Source: Janibacter alkaliphilus
GTDB taxonomy: Bacteria; Actinomycetota; Actinomycetes; Actinomycetales; Dermatophilaceae
Assembly: GCF_013408565.1 (NCBI RefSeq)
Contig: NZ_JACBZX010000001.1
Coordinates: 806,001-870,000, forward strand
Reading direction: 5' to 3'
Length of the DNA stretch: 64,000 nucleotides
The notes under the pieces: generated by a model
Seen by the model: only the letters and a program-made list of their open reading frames with translations
What the model was told of the DNA's origin: nothing
The model's database searches: none
Part shown: piece after piece, positions 1 through 7,545 of the stretch
Position numbering within the stretch: the stretch's first letter is position 1
How the letters are laid out: each line of letters opens with the position of its first letter
Made by a program: the position numbers and the translations under genes

Positions 1-1
1 G

Positions 2-88
2 TCCCGGCGTCGTGCGGTCCACGATGCCGCTCCCGCGGCGCTCGCGTGCGTCGAGGACGCCCACGATCTTGACATCGACCGAAGTCAC
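2..88 (-). CDS. possible 5' end of a leftward gene, cut by the window edge
   Basis: Reading leftward from a GTG at 88 gives 29 codons without a stop (VTSVDVKIVGVLDARER and onward). Codon composition is plausible for this genome. A TACAnnTGTA dyad lies directly at the putative start, as expected for a regulated and possibly leaderless gene. Too little is present to name a family. It could equally be a chance open frame in GC-rich DNA. Confidence 0.25.
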   Translation of the reverse strand, partial: MTSVDVKIVGVLDARERRGSGIVDRTTPG

Positions 89-99
89 TACAAATGTAG
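88..99. promoter_or_regulatory. BlaI/CopY-type dyad (CTACA-AA-TGTAG)
   Basis: A perfect inverted repeat of 5-bp arms contains TACAnnTGTA, the core recognised by BlaI/MecI/CopY repressors. A TTGACA hexamer (69-74) lies 13 bp upstream on the plus strand. The site could control the leftward edge gene or the rightward MFS gene at 281. No BlaI-like gene is in view, so the assignment is inference from motif shape. Confidence 0.35.
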
Positions 100-280
100 A
101 AGACTGCCGCGCGACCGTCAAGACACGCCACCGCCGGCCCCTGACCCGACCCCGCGGCGTCGAGCAGGTGCACCCCCGACCGCCGTGAGAGACTGGACGG
201 TCGGCCCGAGCGGGCCGTTCCCGTCGCGTCATCCCCCCTTCTCCCGCCAGATCACCTCCGACAGAACGAGGATCCTCGCC

Positions 281-1468
281 GTGCCCTCCCCTGCCCGCAC
301 CCCGTCGCCCAGCCTGGCGGTGGTCCCGCTGATCCTCGGCGGCTTCGGCATCGGCACCACCGAGTTCGTCACGATGGGCCTGCTGCCGGAGATCGCCGAG
401 GGCATCGACGTGACCATCCCGCAGGCGGGGCACACCGTCTCCGCCTACGCGCTCGGGGTCGTCGTCGGGGCGCCGGCGATCGCCCTGCTCGGTGCCCGGC
501 TGCCGCGGCGGGCGGTGCTGGTGACGCTCATGCTCGTCTTCGCGCTCGGCAACGCGGCCAGCGCCCTCGCGCCGAGCTACGGCTGGCTGGTCGCCGACCG
601 CTTCGTCTCCGGGCTCCCGCACGGCGCCTTCTTCGGCGTCGCCTCGATCGTCGCCCACGACCTCGCCCGGCCCGGGCTCGGTGGGCGGGCGGTCGCCCGG
701 GTGATGCTCGGCATCCCCTTCGCCAACGTCCTCGGGGTGCCGGTGGCCACGGCGATCGGTCAGCAGGCCGGCTGGCGGGCGGCCTACGCGGCGATCGCCG
801 TCATCGGGGTGCTCACCGCGATCGGGGTGGCCCTGCTCGTGCCGCACCAGCCGGCCGACCGCGAGGCCAGCCCACGCCGCGAGCTGGGGGCGCTGGCCGA
901 CGCGCAGGTGTGGCTGACGCTGGCCGTGGGCGCGATCGGCTTCGGCGGGACCTTCGCGATGTACTCCTACATCTCGCCGATCCTGCAGAACCAGACCGGG
1001 CTGCCGTCCGACGCGGTGCCGATCTACCTGCTCATCTACGGCGTCGGCGGGGTCGTCGGCACGCTGCTGGGCGGGCGGCTCGTGGACGTCTCGGTGATGC
1101 GGGCGCTGCTCGGCTCGTGCCTGGCCTGCGGGCTGCTGCTGGCCGGCTTCGCGGTCGCGGCGGACAGCGCGATCCCGGCGGCGATCGGGATCTTCCTGCT
1201 GTGCGCGGCGATCTCGGTCTTCGTCCTCGCGCTGCAGCTGCGGCTGATGAGCGTCGCCGGCTCGGCCCGCACCCTCGGCGCCGCCGGCAACCACGCCGCG
1301 CTGAACATCGCCAACGCCCTCGGCGCGTGGCTCGGCGGTCTGGTGCTCGCCGCCGGCTGGGGCTGGCAGGCCCCCTCGCTCGTCGGCGCGGCGCTCTCGG
1401 CCGCCGGGCTGGTGCTGCTGCTCGCCTCGGTCGCCCTGGACCGGCGCCGTGCCAGGGTGGCGGCATGA
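281..1468 (+). CDS. MFS efflux transporter (DHA1/AraJ type)
   Basis: Cytoplasmic-membrane drug or sugar efflux permease of 395 residues, predicted to have 12 transmembrane helices. The first helix carries GFGIGTTEFVTMGLLPEIA, typical of the AraJ/CmlA branch of DHA1 exporters, which move small hydrophobic compounds out using the proton gradient. An in-frame reading extends 32 codons upstream, but the GTG at 281 has a GAGGA ribosome-binding site 8 bases before it and places the first helix at the usual distance. The last codon overlaps the downstream acetyltransferase start by ATGA, so the two are probably translated together. The exported substrate cannot be inferred. Confidence 0.85.
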   Translation: MPSPARTPSPSLAVVPLILGGFGIGTTEFVTMGLLPEIAEGIDVTIPQAGHTVSAYALGVVVGAPAIALLGARLPRRAVLVTLMLVFALGNAASALAPSYGWLVADRFVSGLPHGAFFGVASIVAHDLARPGLGGRAVARVMLGIPFANVLGVPVATAIGQQAGWRAAYAAIAVIGVLTAIGVALLVPHQPADREASPRRELGALADAQVWLTLAVGAIGFGGTFAMYSYISPILQNQTGLPSDAVPIYLLIYGVGGVVGTLLGGRLVDVSVMRALLGSCLACGLLLAGFAVAADSAIPAAIGIFLLCAAISVFVLALQLRLMSVAGSARTLGAAGNHAALNIANALGAWLGGLVLAAGWGWQAPSLVGAALSAAGLVLLLASVALDRRRARVAA

Positions 1469-1980
1469 GCACCGTGCGCCCGGCCACCCCCGACGACCTG
1501 CCGGAGATCCTCCGGCTCATCACCGAGCTCGCCGTCTACGAGCGCGAGCCGGACGCGGTCGAGGGTGGGGTGCCCGAGCTGGCCGCGATCCTCTTCCCGG
1601 ACGAGGGGTCACCGACCGCCTTCTGCCACGTCGCCGAGGTCGAGGTCGGTGCGGGCGAAGGGGGCAGCACAAGGGTGGTCGGCATCGCCCTCTGGTACCT
1701 CACCTTCTCCACCTGGCAGGTCCGCAACGGCATCTGGCTCGAGGACCTCTACGTCGAGGAGGCCCACCGCGGCAGCGGGCTCGGGGTGGCGCTGCTGCGG
1801 ACGCTCGCGGACACCTGCGTCCAGCGCGGCTACGGCCGGCTGGAGTGGTGCGTGCTGCGCTGGAACGAGCCGTCGATCCGCTTCTACGAGTCGGTGGGCG
1901 CGCGGCCGCAGAGTGAGTGGGAGACGTACCGGTTGACCGGGGATGCGCTGGCCGCCTTCGCCGGGACCGCCACCGGGTGA
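1465..1980 (+). CDS. GNAT acetyltransferase, diamine/polyamine (SSAT-like)
   Basis: 171-residue cytoplasmic N-acetyltransferase. The segment FSTWQVRNGIWLEDLYVEE (81-99) matches the conserved strand of spermidine/spermine N1-acetyltransferase-like enzymes. It is followed by the acetyl-CoA pyrophosphate loop R102-G-S-G-L-G107. The start codon overlaps the MFS stop (ATGA). Acetylation plus export of the same amine or antibiotic would make a simple two-gene detoxification unit, which is an inference from the pairing. An unrelated GNAT amine substrate is possible. Confidence 0.8.
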   Translation: MSTVRPATPDDLPEILRLITELAVYEREPDAVEGGVPELAAILFPDEGSPTAFCHVAEVEVGAGEGGSTRVVGIALWYLTFSTWQVRNGIWLEDLYVEEAHRGSGLGVALLRTLADTCVQRGYGRLEWCVLRWNEPSIRFYESVGARPQSEWETYRLTGDALAAFAGTATG

Positions 1981-2056
1981 GATCGGGCCCGGCCTGACCT
2001 CCCGGCCACGGGCACCTGACGGCATGATGGGCACACCGTCGACGAGGAGGGTCCCC

Positions 2057-4774
2057 ATGGCCAGGTACGTGTACAAGTTCAGCGAGGGCGACCGGGACCA
2101 GCGTGACCTGCTCGGCGGGAAGGGCGCCAACCTCGCCGAGATGGTCAAGCTCGGCCTGCCGGTGCCGCCCGGCTTCACCATCACCACCGACGCCTGCCGG
2201 GCCTACCTCACCGAGGGCAAGGTGCCGCCGGAGGTGAGGGTCGAGGTGACCCGGCGGCTGCGTGACATCGAGGACGAGATCGGCCGCACCCTCGGCGACA
2301 GCGAGGAGCCGCTGCTGCTGTCGGTCCGCTCCGGGGCGAAGTTCTCGATGCCCGGGATGATGGAGACCGTGCTCAACGTCGGCCTCAACGACGACACCGT
2401 GCACTCCCTCGCCGAGTTCGCTGACGACGAGCGTTTCGCCTGGGACTCCTACCGGCGGCTGATCCAGATGTTCGGCAAGACCGTGCTCGACATCGACGGC
2501 GAGCGCTTCTCCGAGGCCCTGGAGGCCCGCAAGGCCGCGGCCGGGGTGCGCAGCGACGTCGAGCTCGACGCCGAGCAGCTCAAGGCCCTGGTCAAGGAGT
2601 ACAAGGAGCTCGTCGAGACCGAGACCGGCTCCCCCTTCCCGCAGACCCCGCGCAAGCAGGTGGACATGGCCATCGAGGCCGTCTTCCGCAGCTGGAACAC
2701 CGAGCGGGCCGTGCTCTACCGCCGCCGTGAACGCATCCCGGACGAGCTCGGCACCGCGGTCAACGTGCAGGCGATGGTCTTCGGCAACCTCGGCGAGACC
2801 TCCGGGACCGGGGTGTGCTTCACCCGCGACCCCTCCTCCGGCCACTCCGGCGTCTACGGCGACTACCTGCCCAACGCGCAGGGCGAGGACGTCGTCGCCG
2901 GCATCCGCAACACCCTGGCGCTGGCCGACCTCAAGGACCGCGACCGCGGCGCCTACCGCGAGCTGCGCACCGCGATGCGCCGGCTGGAGACCCACTACCG
3001 CGACCTGTGCGACATCGAGTTCACCATCGAGCACGGCAAGCTGTGGATGCTGCAGACCCGGGTCGGCAAGCGCACCGCGGCGGCCGCCTTCCGGGTGGCC
3101 ACCCAGCTCGTCGACGAGCAGCTCATCACCATGGACGAGGCCCTGGAGCGGGTCAGCGGCGAGCAGCTCGGCCAGCTGCTCTTCCCCCAGTTCGACAAGG
3201 ACGCCGCCCGCCAGCGGCTGGCCACCGGGATGGGCGCCTCCCCCGGCGCCGCGGTCGGCGAGGTGGTCTTCGACAACGCCTCCGCCCAGGCCCGCAAGGA
3301 GGCCGGCGCCGACGTCGTGCTCGTCCGCCGGGAGACCTCGCCGGAGGACCTTCCCGGCATGGTCGCCGCCGTCGGCGTGCTCACCGCCCGCGGCGGCAAG
3401 ACCAGCCACGCCGCCGTCGTCGCCCGCGGCATGGGCATGTGCGCCGTCGTCGGCGCCGAGGACCTCCAGATCGACGTCGCCGCCAAGACCATCACCGTCG
3501 GCGAAACCACCCTCGGCGAGGGCGACACGATCTCCATCGACGGCAAGACCGGCGAGATCTACGTCGGCGCCGTCGACGTCATCGACTCCCCGGTGATGAC
3601 CTACATCGCCGAAGGGGTGGAGGCCGCCCGGGCCAAGGCCGAGGACGACGACACCCGTGACCTCGTCGACGCGGTGCACCGCATGCTGGAGCACGCCGAC
3701 GAGCGGCGCCGGCTGCGGGTGCGCACCAACGCCGACACCGGTGAGGACGCCCAGCGCGCCCGGGACCGCGGCGCCGAGGGGATCGGCCTGTGCCGCACCG
3801 AGCACCAGTTCCTCGGCGAGCGCCGCGAGTACATCGAGCGGGTCATCCTCGCCGAGTCCGACGAGGCCCGGGAGACCGCGATGGCCGAGCTGCTGCCGCT
3901 GCAGCGGGCCGACTTCGTCGAGCTGCTCGAGGTGATGGACGGGCTGCCGACGACGATCCGGCTCATCGACCCGCCGCTGCACGAGTTCCTGCCCGACCTC
4001 ACCGAGCTGTCGGTGCGGGTGGCCCTGGCGCAGGAGCGCGGCGAGAGCGGCCCGGAGGTCGAGCGCGACATCACCCTGCTGGAGGCGGTGCGGCACACCC
4101 ACGAGCAGAACCCGATGCTCGGCCTGCGCGGGGTGCGCCTCGGGCTGAAGTACCCCGGCCTCTTCGCGCTGCAGATCCGGGCGATCGCCGAGGCGGTCGT
4201 CGAGCTGCGCGGCCAGGGCAAGGACCCGCAGCCGGAGATCATGGTGCCGCTCGTCGGATCCCGCCGGGAGATGCACCTGGTGCGCGAGCAGGCGAAGGAG
4301 ATCCTCGCCGAGGTCGCCGAGTCCTCCGGGCAGCGGCTCGACCTGCCGATCGGCTGCATGATCGAGCTGCCGCGGGCGGCGCTGACCGCAGACCGGATCG
4401 CGCACGAGGCCGACTTCTTCTCCTTCGGCACCAACGACCTCACCCAGACCACCTGGGGCTTCTCCCGCGACGACGTCGAGACCGAGTTCTTCGCGGCGTA
4501 CCTGGAGAACGGGGTGCTGACGATCTCCCCCTTCGAGACGCTCGACGCGCTCGGCGTCGGCGAGCTCGTCCGGCAGGGGGTCGAGGGCGGCCGGGCCACC
4601 GCGACCGGGCTGAAGACCGGGGTCTGCGGCGAGCACGGCGGCGACCCCGAGTCGATCCACTTCTTCCACGACGTCGGCCTCGACTACGTCAGCTGCTCCC
4701 CCTTCCGGGTGCCGGTGGCGCGGCTGGAGGCCGGGCGCGCGGCGGTGACCACGGACGACGTCGGGACCCGCTGA
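2057..4774 (+). CDS. ppdK: pyruvate, phosphate dikinase
   Basis: Interconverts pyruvate, ATP and phosphate with phosphoenolpyruvate, AMP and pyrophosphate in the cytoplasm. The 905-residue protein shows the full order: N-terminal ATP-grasp domain (LLGGKGANLAEM near the start), phosphohistidine swivel with GGKTSHAAVVARGMG (His451 is the phosphate carrier, Thr449 the usual regulatory position), and a C-terminal PEP/pyruvate TIM barrel with GVCGEHGGDPESI (Cys857). The ATG at 2057 follows a strong GAGGAGG site (2044-2050); the extra 38 upstream in-frame codons are not conserved-looking. It is about 30 residues longer than the 874-residue clostridial enzyme. It appears to be a single-gene unit ending at a hairpin/repeat region. 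No PPDK regulatory kinase gene is adjacent. Confidence 0.95.
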   Translation: MARYVYKFSEGDRDQRDLLGGKGANLAEMVKLGLPVPPGFTITTDACRAYLTEGKVPPEVRVEVTRRLRDIEDEIGRTLGDSEEPLLLSVRSGAKFSMPGMMETVLNVGLNDDTVHSLAEFADDERFAWDSYRRLIQMFGKTVLDIDGERFSEALEARKAAAGVRSDVELDAEQLKALVKEYKELVETETGSPFPQTPRKQVDMAIEAVFRSWNTERAVLYRRRERIPDELGTAVNVQAMVFGNLGETSGTGVCFTRDPSSGHSGVYGDYLPNAQGEDVVAGIRNTLALADLKDRDRGAYRELRTAMRRLETHYRDLCDIEFTIEHGKLWMLQTRVGKRTAAAAFRVATQLVDEQLITMDEALERVSGEQLGQLLFPQFDKDAARQRLATGMGASPGAAVGEVVFDNASAQARKEAGADVVLVRRETSPEDLPGMVAAVGVLTARGGKTSHAAVVARGMGMCAVVGAEDLQIDVAAKTITVGETTLGEGDTISIDGKTGEIYVGAVDVIDSPVMTYIAEGVEAARAKAEDDDTRDLVDAVHRMLEHADERRRLRVRTNADTGEDAQRARDRGAEGIGLCRTEHQFLGERREYIERVILAESDEARETAMAELLPLQRADFVELLEVMDGLPTTIRLIDPPLHEFLPDLTELSVRVALAQERGESGPEVERDITLLEAVRHTHEQNPMLGLRGVRLGLKYPGLFALQIRAIAEAVVELRGQGKDPQPEIMVPLVGSRREMHLVREQAKEILAEVAESSGQRLDLPIGCMIELPRAALTADRIAHEADFFSFGTNDLTQTTWGFSRDDVETEFFAAYLENGVLTISPFETLDALGVGELVRQGVEGGRATATGLKTGVCGEHGGDPESIHFFHDVGLDYVSCSPFRVPVARLEAGRAAVTTDDVGTR

Positions 4775-4801
4775 CCCCCTCTCCCCTCGCCGGCCACCGA
4801 C

Positions 4802-4886
4802 GGAACTGCTGCTGGCTGCAGTTTCGTGACCCAGCAGCACCTCGATCTGCTGCTGGCTCATCGAACTGGTGCTGGCAGCAGTTTCG
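4802..4886. repeat. pair of 25-bp direct repeats enclosing a 9-bp inverted repeat
   Basis: Two copies of an imperfectly palindromic 25-mer lie at 4802-4826 and 4862-4886. Both follow the pattern GAACTG-TGCTGGC-GCAGTTTCG with two or three differences. Their AACTG/CAGTT ends resemble the ends of the 32-bp-period family just downstream. Between them CCAGCAGCA (4831-4839) and TGCTGCTGG (4849-4857) form a perfect inverted repeat. The stretch is non-coding, just after ppdK. Confidence 0.6.
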
Positions 4887-4898
4887 CTGGACCAGCCG

Positions 4899-4919
4899 CT
4901 GCCGCTGCCACAGCGGCAG
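4899..4919 (+). terminator. hairpin downstream of ppdK
   Basis: CTGCCGCTG and CAGCGGCAG are perfect 9-bp arms around a three-base loop, about 125 bases after the ppdK stop. There is no T-run, but actinobacterial terminators often lack one. It could stop ppdK transcription or be another element of the repeat-rich junction. Confidence 0.4.
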
Positions 4920-4943
4920 TCGACTCCGCCCGCCCTCCCCCGC

Positions 4944-5135
4944 AACTGCCCGGGCAATTCACGTCCCGACGTGTGAGCTGCCCGGGCAGTTGCGGCCTGG
5001 GCGTGCGAATTGCCCGGGCAGTTGCGGCCTGGGCGTGTGATTTGCCCGGGCAGTTGCGGCCTGGGCGTGTGATTTGCCCGGGCAGTTGCGGCCTGGGCGT
5101 GTGAATTGCCCGGGCAGCTGCGGAGGTCGGGGTCG
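4944..5135. repeat. family A palindromic array: six 32-bp units
   Basis: The motif AACTGCCCGGGCAGTT, with small variations, starts at 4944, 4976, 5008, 5040, 5072 and 5104, exactly every 32 bases. In units 2 to 5 the intervening 16 bases are also conserved (GCGGCCTGGGCGTGTG type); unit 1 has a diverged spacer. Each core is a GC-rich self-complementary sequence. The array fills the gap between the convergent ppdK and cyclopropane-synthase genes. Together with the preceding hairpin it accounts for most of the 363-bp gene-free stretch 4775-5137. The spacers are repeats, so this is not a CRISPR array. Confidence 0.85.
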
Positions 5136-5137
5136 GC

Positions 5138-6376
5138 TCAGGGGCGGCGCAGGGTGAGGTGGGCGACGTCGAGGTAGCCGCTGGCGAAGCCGGCCTGGCA
5201 GTAGGCGAGGTAGAACTCCCACATCCGGCGGAACTCCTCGTCGAAGCCGTGCGCGGCGATCTCCGGCCAGCGGGCGAGGAAGGTCTCCCGCCAGCGCCGC
5301 AGCGTCTCGGCGTAGTGCGGGCCGAAGGTCGCCGTCTCGCGCACCCGCAGCGTGGTGTGCCCGGCGGCGACGTCGCGGATCGCCTGCCAGGAGGGGATGA
5401 GCCCGCCGGGGAAGATGTGCTTCTGGATCCAGCCGAAGGAGTTGCGGGTGGCCTGGTAGCGCTCGTGCGCCATGAGGATGGCCTGGATGACGACCGTCCC
5501 GCCCTCGGCGAGCCGCTGGTCGAGGGTGGCGAAGTAGGTCGGCCAGTACTCCTCCCCGACGGCCTCGATCATCTCCACCGAGACGATCGCGTTGTAGCGC
5601 CCGGTCGCCTCGCGATAGTCCTCGATCCGCACGTCGACGCGCTCGCTGAGCCCGGCGGCGTCGATCCGCTCCCGGGCCAGGCTGGCCTGCTCCTGGGAGA
5701 GGGTCACGCTGGTGACCTGCGCGCCGCGCTCGGCGGCGGCGATCGCCAGGGTCCCCCAGCCGGTGCCGATCTCCAGCACCTGGCTGCCCTCGCCGACCGA
5801 GGCGAGGTCGAGGACCCGCTCCACCTTGTGCCGCTGGGCGCTCTCCAGGCTCTGCCCGGACCAGTCGGACCCCTCGTCGAAGAGGGCGCTGGAGTACATC
5901 AGGCTCGGGTCGAGGAAGCGCTCGAAGAGCTCGTTGGACAGGTCGTAGTGCGCCTCGATGTTGCGCCGCGAGCCGAGCAGGGTGTTGCGCTGGCTGGCCG
6001 GGATGGCCCGCTCGACGAGGATCCGGGCCTTGCGCAGCAGCGGCGGGACCGCGGTGGTCATCCGCTCGGCGAAGGGGTGCAGCACGTCGGCCAGGTCGTG
6101 GCCGGGGGCCGGGCGCCACTCGCCGGCCATGTAGGACTCGCCGATCCCGATCTTCGGGTGGTGGGCCAGCCGCTCGAAGGCGGCCACTGGCTCGAGGATC
6201 TCGATGGTCGGCAGGCTCGGGTCGTCGGTGCCGAGCGCGCGGCCGTCCGGGAGGGTGACCCGGACCGGGACGCGGGCCAGCACCCGGCGCAGCACCGCCT
6301 CGGCGAGATAGCGGCGCAGGCACCAGCGCTGCAGGTGGGGTCGGCGCAGGCAGAGCGGTTCGCTGATGGTCGTCAT
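5138..6376 (-). CDS. cyclopropane-fatty-acyl-phospholipid synthase-family methyltransferase
   Basis: 412-residue SAM-dependent enzyme that methylates unsaturated acyl chains of membrane phospholipids. Visible are the CFA-family block HYDLSNELFERFLDP (143-157) and the SAM loop VLEIGTGWGTLAI (200-212). The VEMIEAVGEEYW substrate/bicarbonate region follows. The ATG at 6376 overlaps the DUF1365 stop by ATGA, so this is the last gene of a tightly coupled three-gene operon with an FAD oxidoreductase and DUF1365. In other bacteria the same trio makes modified lipids such as furan or branched fatty acids. Whether the product here is a cyclopropane, a methyl branch or a furan precursor is open. Confidence 0.85.
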   Translation of the reverse strand: MTTISEPLCLRRPHLQRWCLRRYLAEAVLRRVLARVPVRVTLPDGRALGTDDPSLPTIEILEPVAAFERLAHHPKIGIGESYMAGEWRPAPGHDLADVLHPFAERMTTAVPPLLRKARILVERAIPASQRNTLLGSRRNIEAHYDLSNELFERFLDPSLMYSSALFDEGSDWSGQSLESAQRHKVERVLDLASVGEGSQVLEIGTGWGTLAIAAAERGAQVTSVTLSQEQASLARERIDAAGLSERVDVRIEDYREATGRYNAIVSVEMIEAVGEEYWPTYFATLDQRLAEGGTVVIQAILMAHERYQATRNSFGWIQKHIFPGGLIPSWQAIRDVAAGHTTLRVRETATFGPHYAETLRRWRETFLARWPEIAAHGFDEEFRRMWEFYLAYCQAGFASGYLDVAHLTLRRP

Positions 6377-7545
6377 CGCACGGAGTCCTCGGGGTGGTGG
6401 GGTCGTGGGCGGACGGGCAGGCGGCGCAGCCACAGCCACACCCCGTGCGCGCGGATGAGCGCCGAGGTGCGGTAGGAGCCGCCGGGCTGGCGGACCAGCG
6501 TGGCCAGCACCCGGCGCGGGGTGACCGCGTGGGGCCGGCCGGTGACGGTGGCCGTGAAGAGGGGTTCGGTGCTCGGGGCGGAGCGGATGGCCCCGCCCGC
6601 GGGGTCGCGGTCGAGGTCCTCCGGGGTGCCGACCGGGTCACCGGAGGTGGGGGCCGGGTCGCCGGAGGTGGCGGCCGGGTCGTCGTAGGTGGGGGCCGGG
6701 TCGCCGTAGGTGGGGGCCGGGTCGCCGGTGTGCAGCGCGATCGAGACGGTGACCCGCTCCGGGGTCAGCGACGTGCGGATCTCGTAGCGACCCTCGACGT
6801 CGTTGAAGGGCGAGACGTAGAACTCCTTGTCCTGGCTCGAGCGCCCCTGCGCGTCGGGCCGCAGCAGGTAGGCGTGCCGCTCGCCGTAGGTGTTGTGCAC
6901 CTCGGCGACCACCGCGACCACCTGCCGGCCACCCCCTTCGCCGTCCTCGTCCCCCTCCCCTGCAGACCCACCTACCACGCAGTAAGTGCTGTGATCACGA
7001 CACTTACTGCGTGGTAGCTCGGTGCTCTGCGGGGGCTGTGGGTGCTGAAGGGGGTTGTGCGGGGGTGCGGGGTCGCGGAGGACCCACCAGACGCTGAGCG
7101 GGTTGAAGGCGTAGCCGGCCACCCGGGGCTGGGCGAGCAGCAGCACCTGGTCCTCGGGGGCGAGCTCGACCCCGCGCCGGTGCAGCCAGCGCTCCAGGTC
7201 ACCGCGCAGCCCGCCGCCGAGCCGGCCGGCGTCGAGGTGGTCGGCCGCACGCAGCCGCAGCGCCCGCCCGAGCACCGCGCCGAGTCGCCCGGGCACGGTC
7301 TGCGGCTCGCGCCGCCCCGCCGGCACCTCCACCAGCCAGGCGTGGTGCCGGTTGCGGAAGCGGTGCCGCAGCGGCCGGGCGCGGTCGTGCACGACGTGCC
7401 CGACGACGAGCGCGGGCAGCGCTGGCGGGGTCGCGACGAGGGTCGACGCCGCTGCGACGTCTGCCTCCGCCGACGCACCGGCCCCGGTGGACGCACCCTC
7501 CCCCACCGGTGCACCAGCCTCCGCGGGTACCGCGCCCGCGCTCAC
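6373..7545 (-). CDS. DUF1365 family protein, enlarged by repeat insertions
   Basis: DUF1365 proteins always travel with a CFA-like methylase and an FAD amine-oxidase-like protein and are thought to act in lipid modification; the reaction is unknown. Family blocks present are VVGHVVHDRARPLRHRFRNR, YAFNPLSVWWV, EVHNTYGERHAYLL and KEFYVSPFNDVEGRYEI. At 390 residues it is much longer than the usual 240-280. Two insertions explain this: a linker after NPLSVWW holding a 46-bp family B palindrome read in frame (about residues 177-192), and a GDPAPTY-type heptad repeat (about 276-304). The GTG start at 7545 overlaps the upstream stop by GTGA, which fixes it. The frame stays open through both insertions, so the gene is probably functional. 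Confidence 0.85.
   Translation of the reverse strand: MSAGAVPAEAGAPVGEGASTGAGASAEADVAAASTLVATPPALPALVVGHVVHDRARPLRHRFRNRHHAWLVEVPAGRREPQTVPGRLGAVLGRALRLRAADHLDAGRLGGGLRGDLERWLHRRGVELAPEDQVLLLAQPRVAGYAFNPLSVWWVLRDPAPPHNPLQHPQPPQSTELPRSKCRDHSTYCVVGGSAGEGDEDGEGGGRQVVAVVAEVHNTYGERHAYLLRPDAQGRSSQDKEFYVSPFNDVEGRYEIRTSLTPERVTVSIALHTGDPAPTYGDPAPTYDDPAATSGDPAPTSGDPVGTPEDLDRDPAGGAIRSAPSTEPLFTATVTGRPHAVTPRRVLATLVRQPGGSYRTSALIRAHGVWLWLRRLPVRPRPHHPEDSVR
6635..6718 (-). repeat. 21-bp minisatellite, four units, inside the DUF1365 gene
   Basis: Units begin at 6635, 6656, 6677 and 6698 with pattern GGGTC-CCG-AGGTGGGGGCC, followed by a partial unit. Because 21 is a multiple of three, the array encodes heptapeptides of the GDPAPTY/GDPAPTS type without breaking the frame. 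The copy number is likely variable between strains. Confidence 0.85.
6972..7017 (-). repeat. family B palindromic element, copy 1 (in frame inside a gene)
   Basis: Perfect 17-bp arms CTACCACGCAGTAAGTG (6972-6988) and its complement (7001-7017) flank a 12-base centre containing GTGATCAC. It lies wholly within the DUF1365 coding sequence and is read there as LPRSKCRDHSTYCVV, with no stop codon. Other copies are at 30092 and 37675. Confidence 0.9.

Noticed and set aside
1700..4957. Very long open frame (1085 codons) opposite ppdK
   Set aside because: It is a high-GC shadow frame; the translation is a low-complexity mix without domain motifs, while the plus strand encodes a complete PPDK.
4944..5135. 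Regular 32-bp repeats as a CRISPR array
   Set aside because: The spacers are themselves repeats, the period includes a palindrome only 16 bp long, and no cas genes are present.
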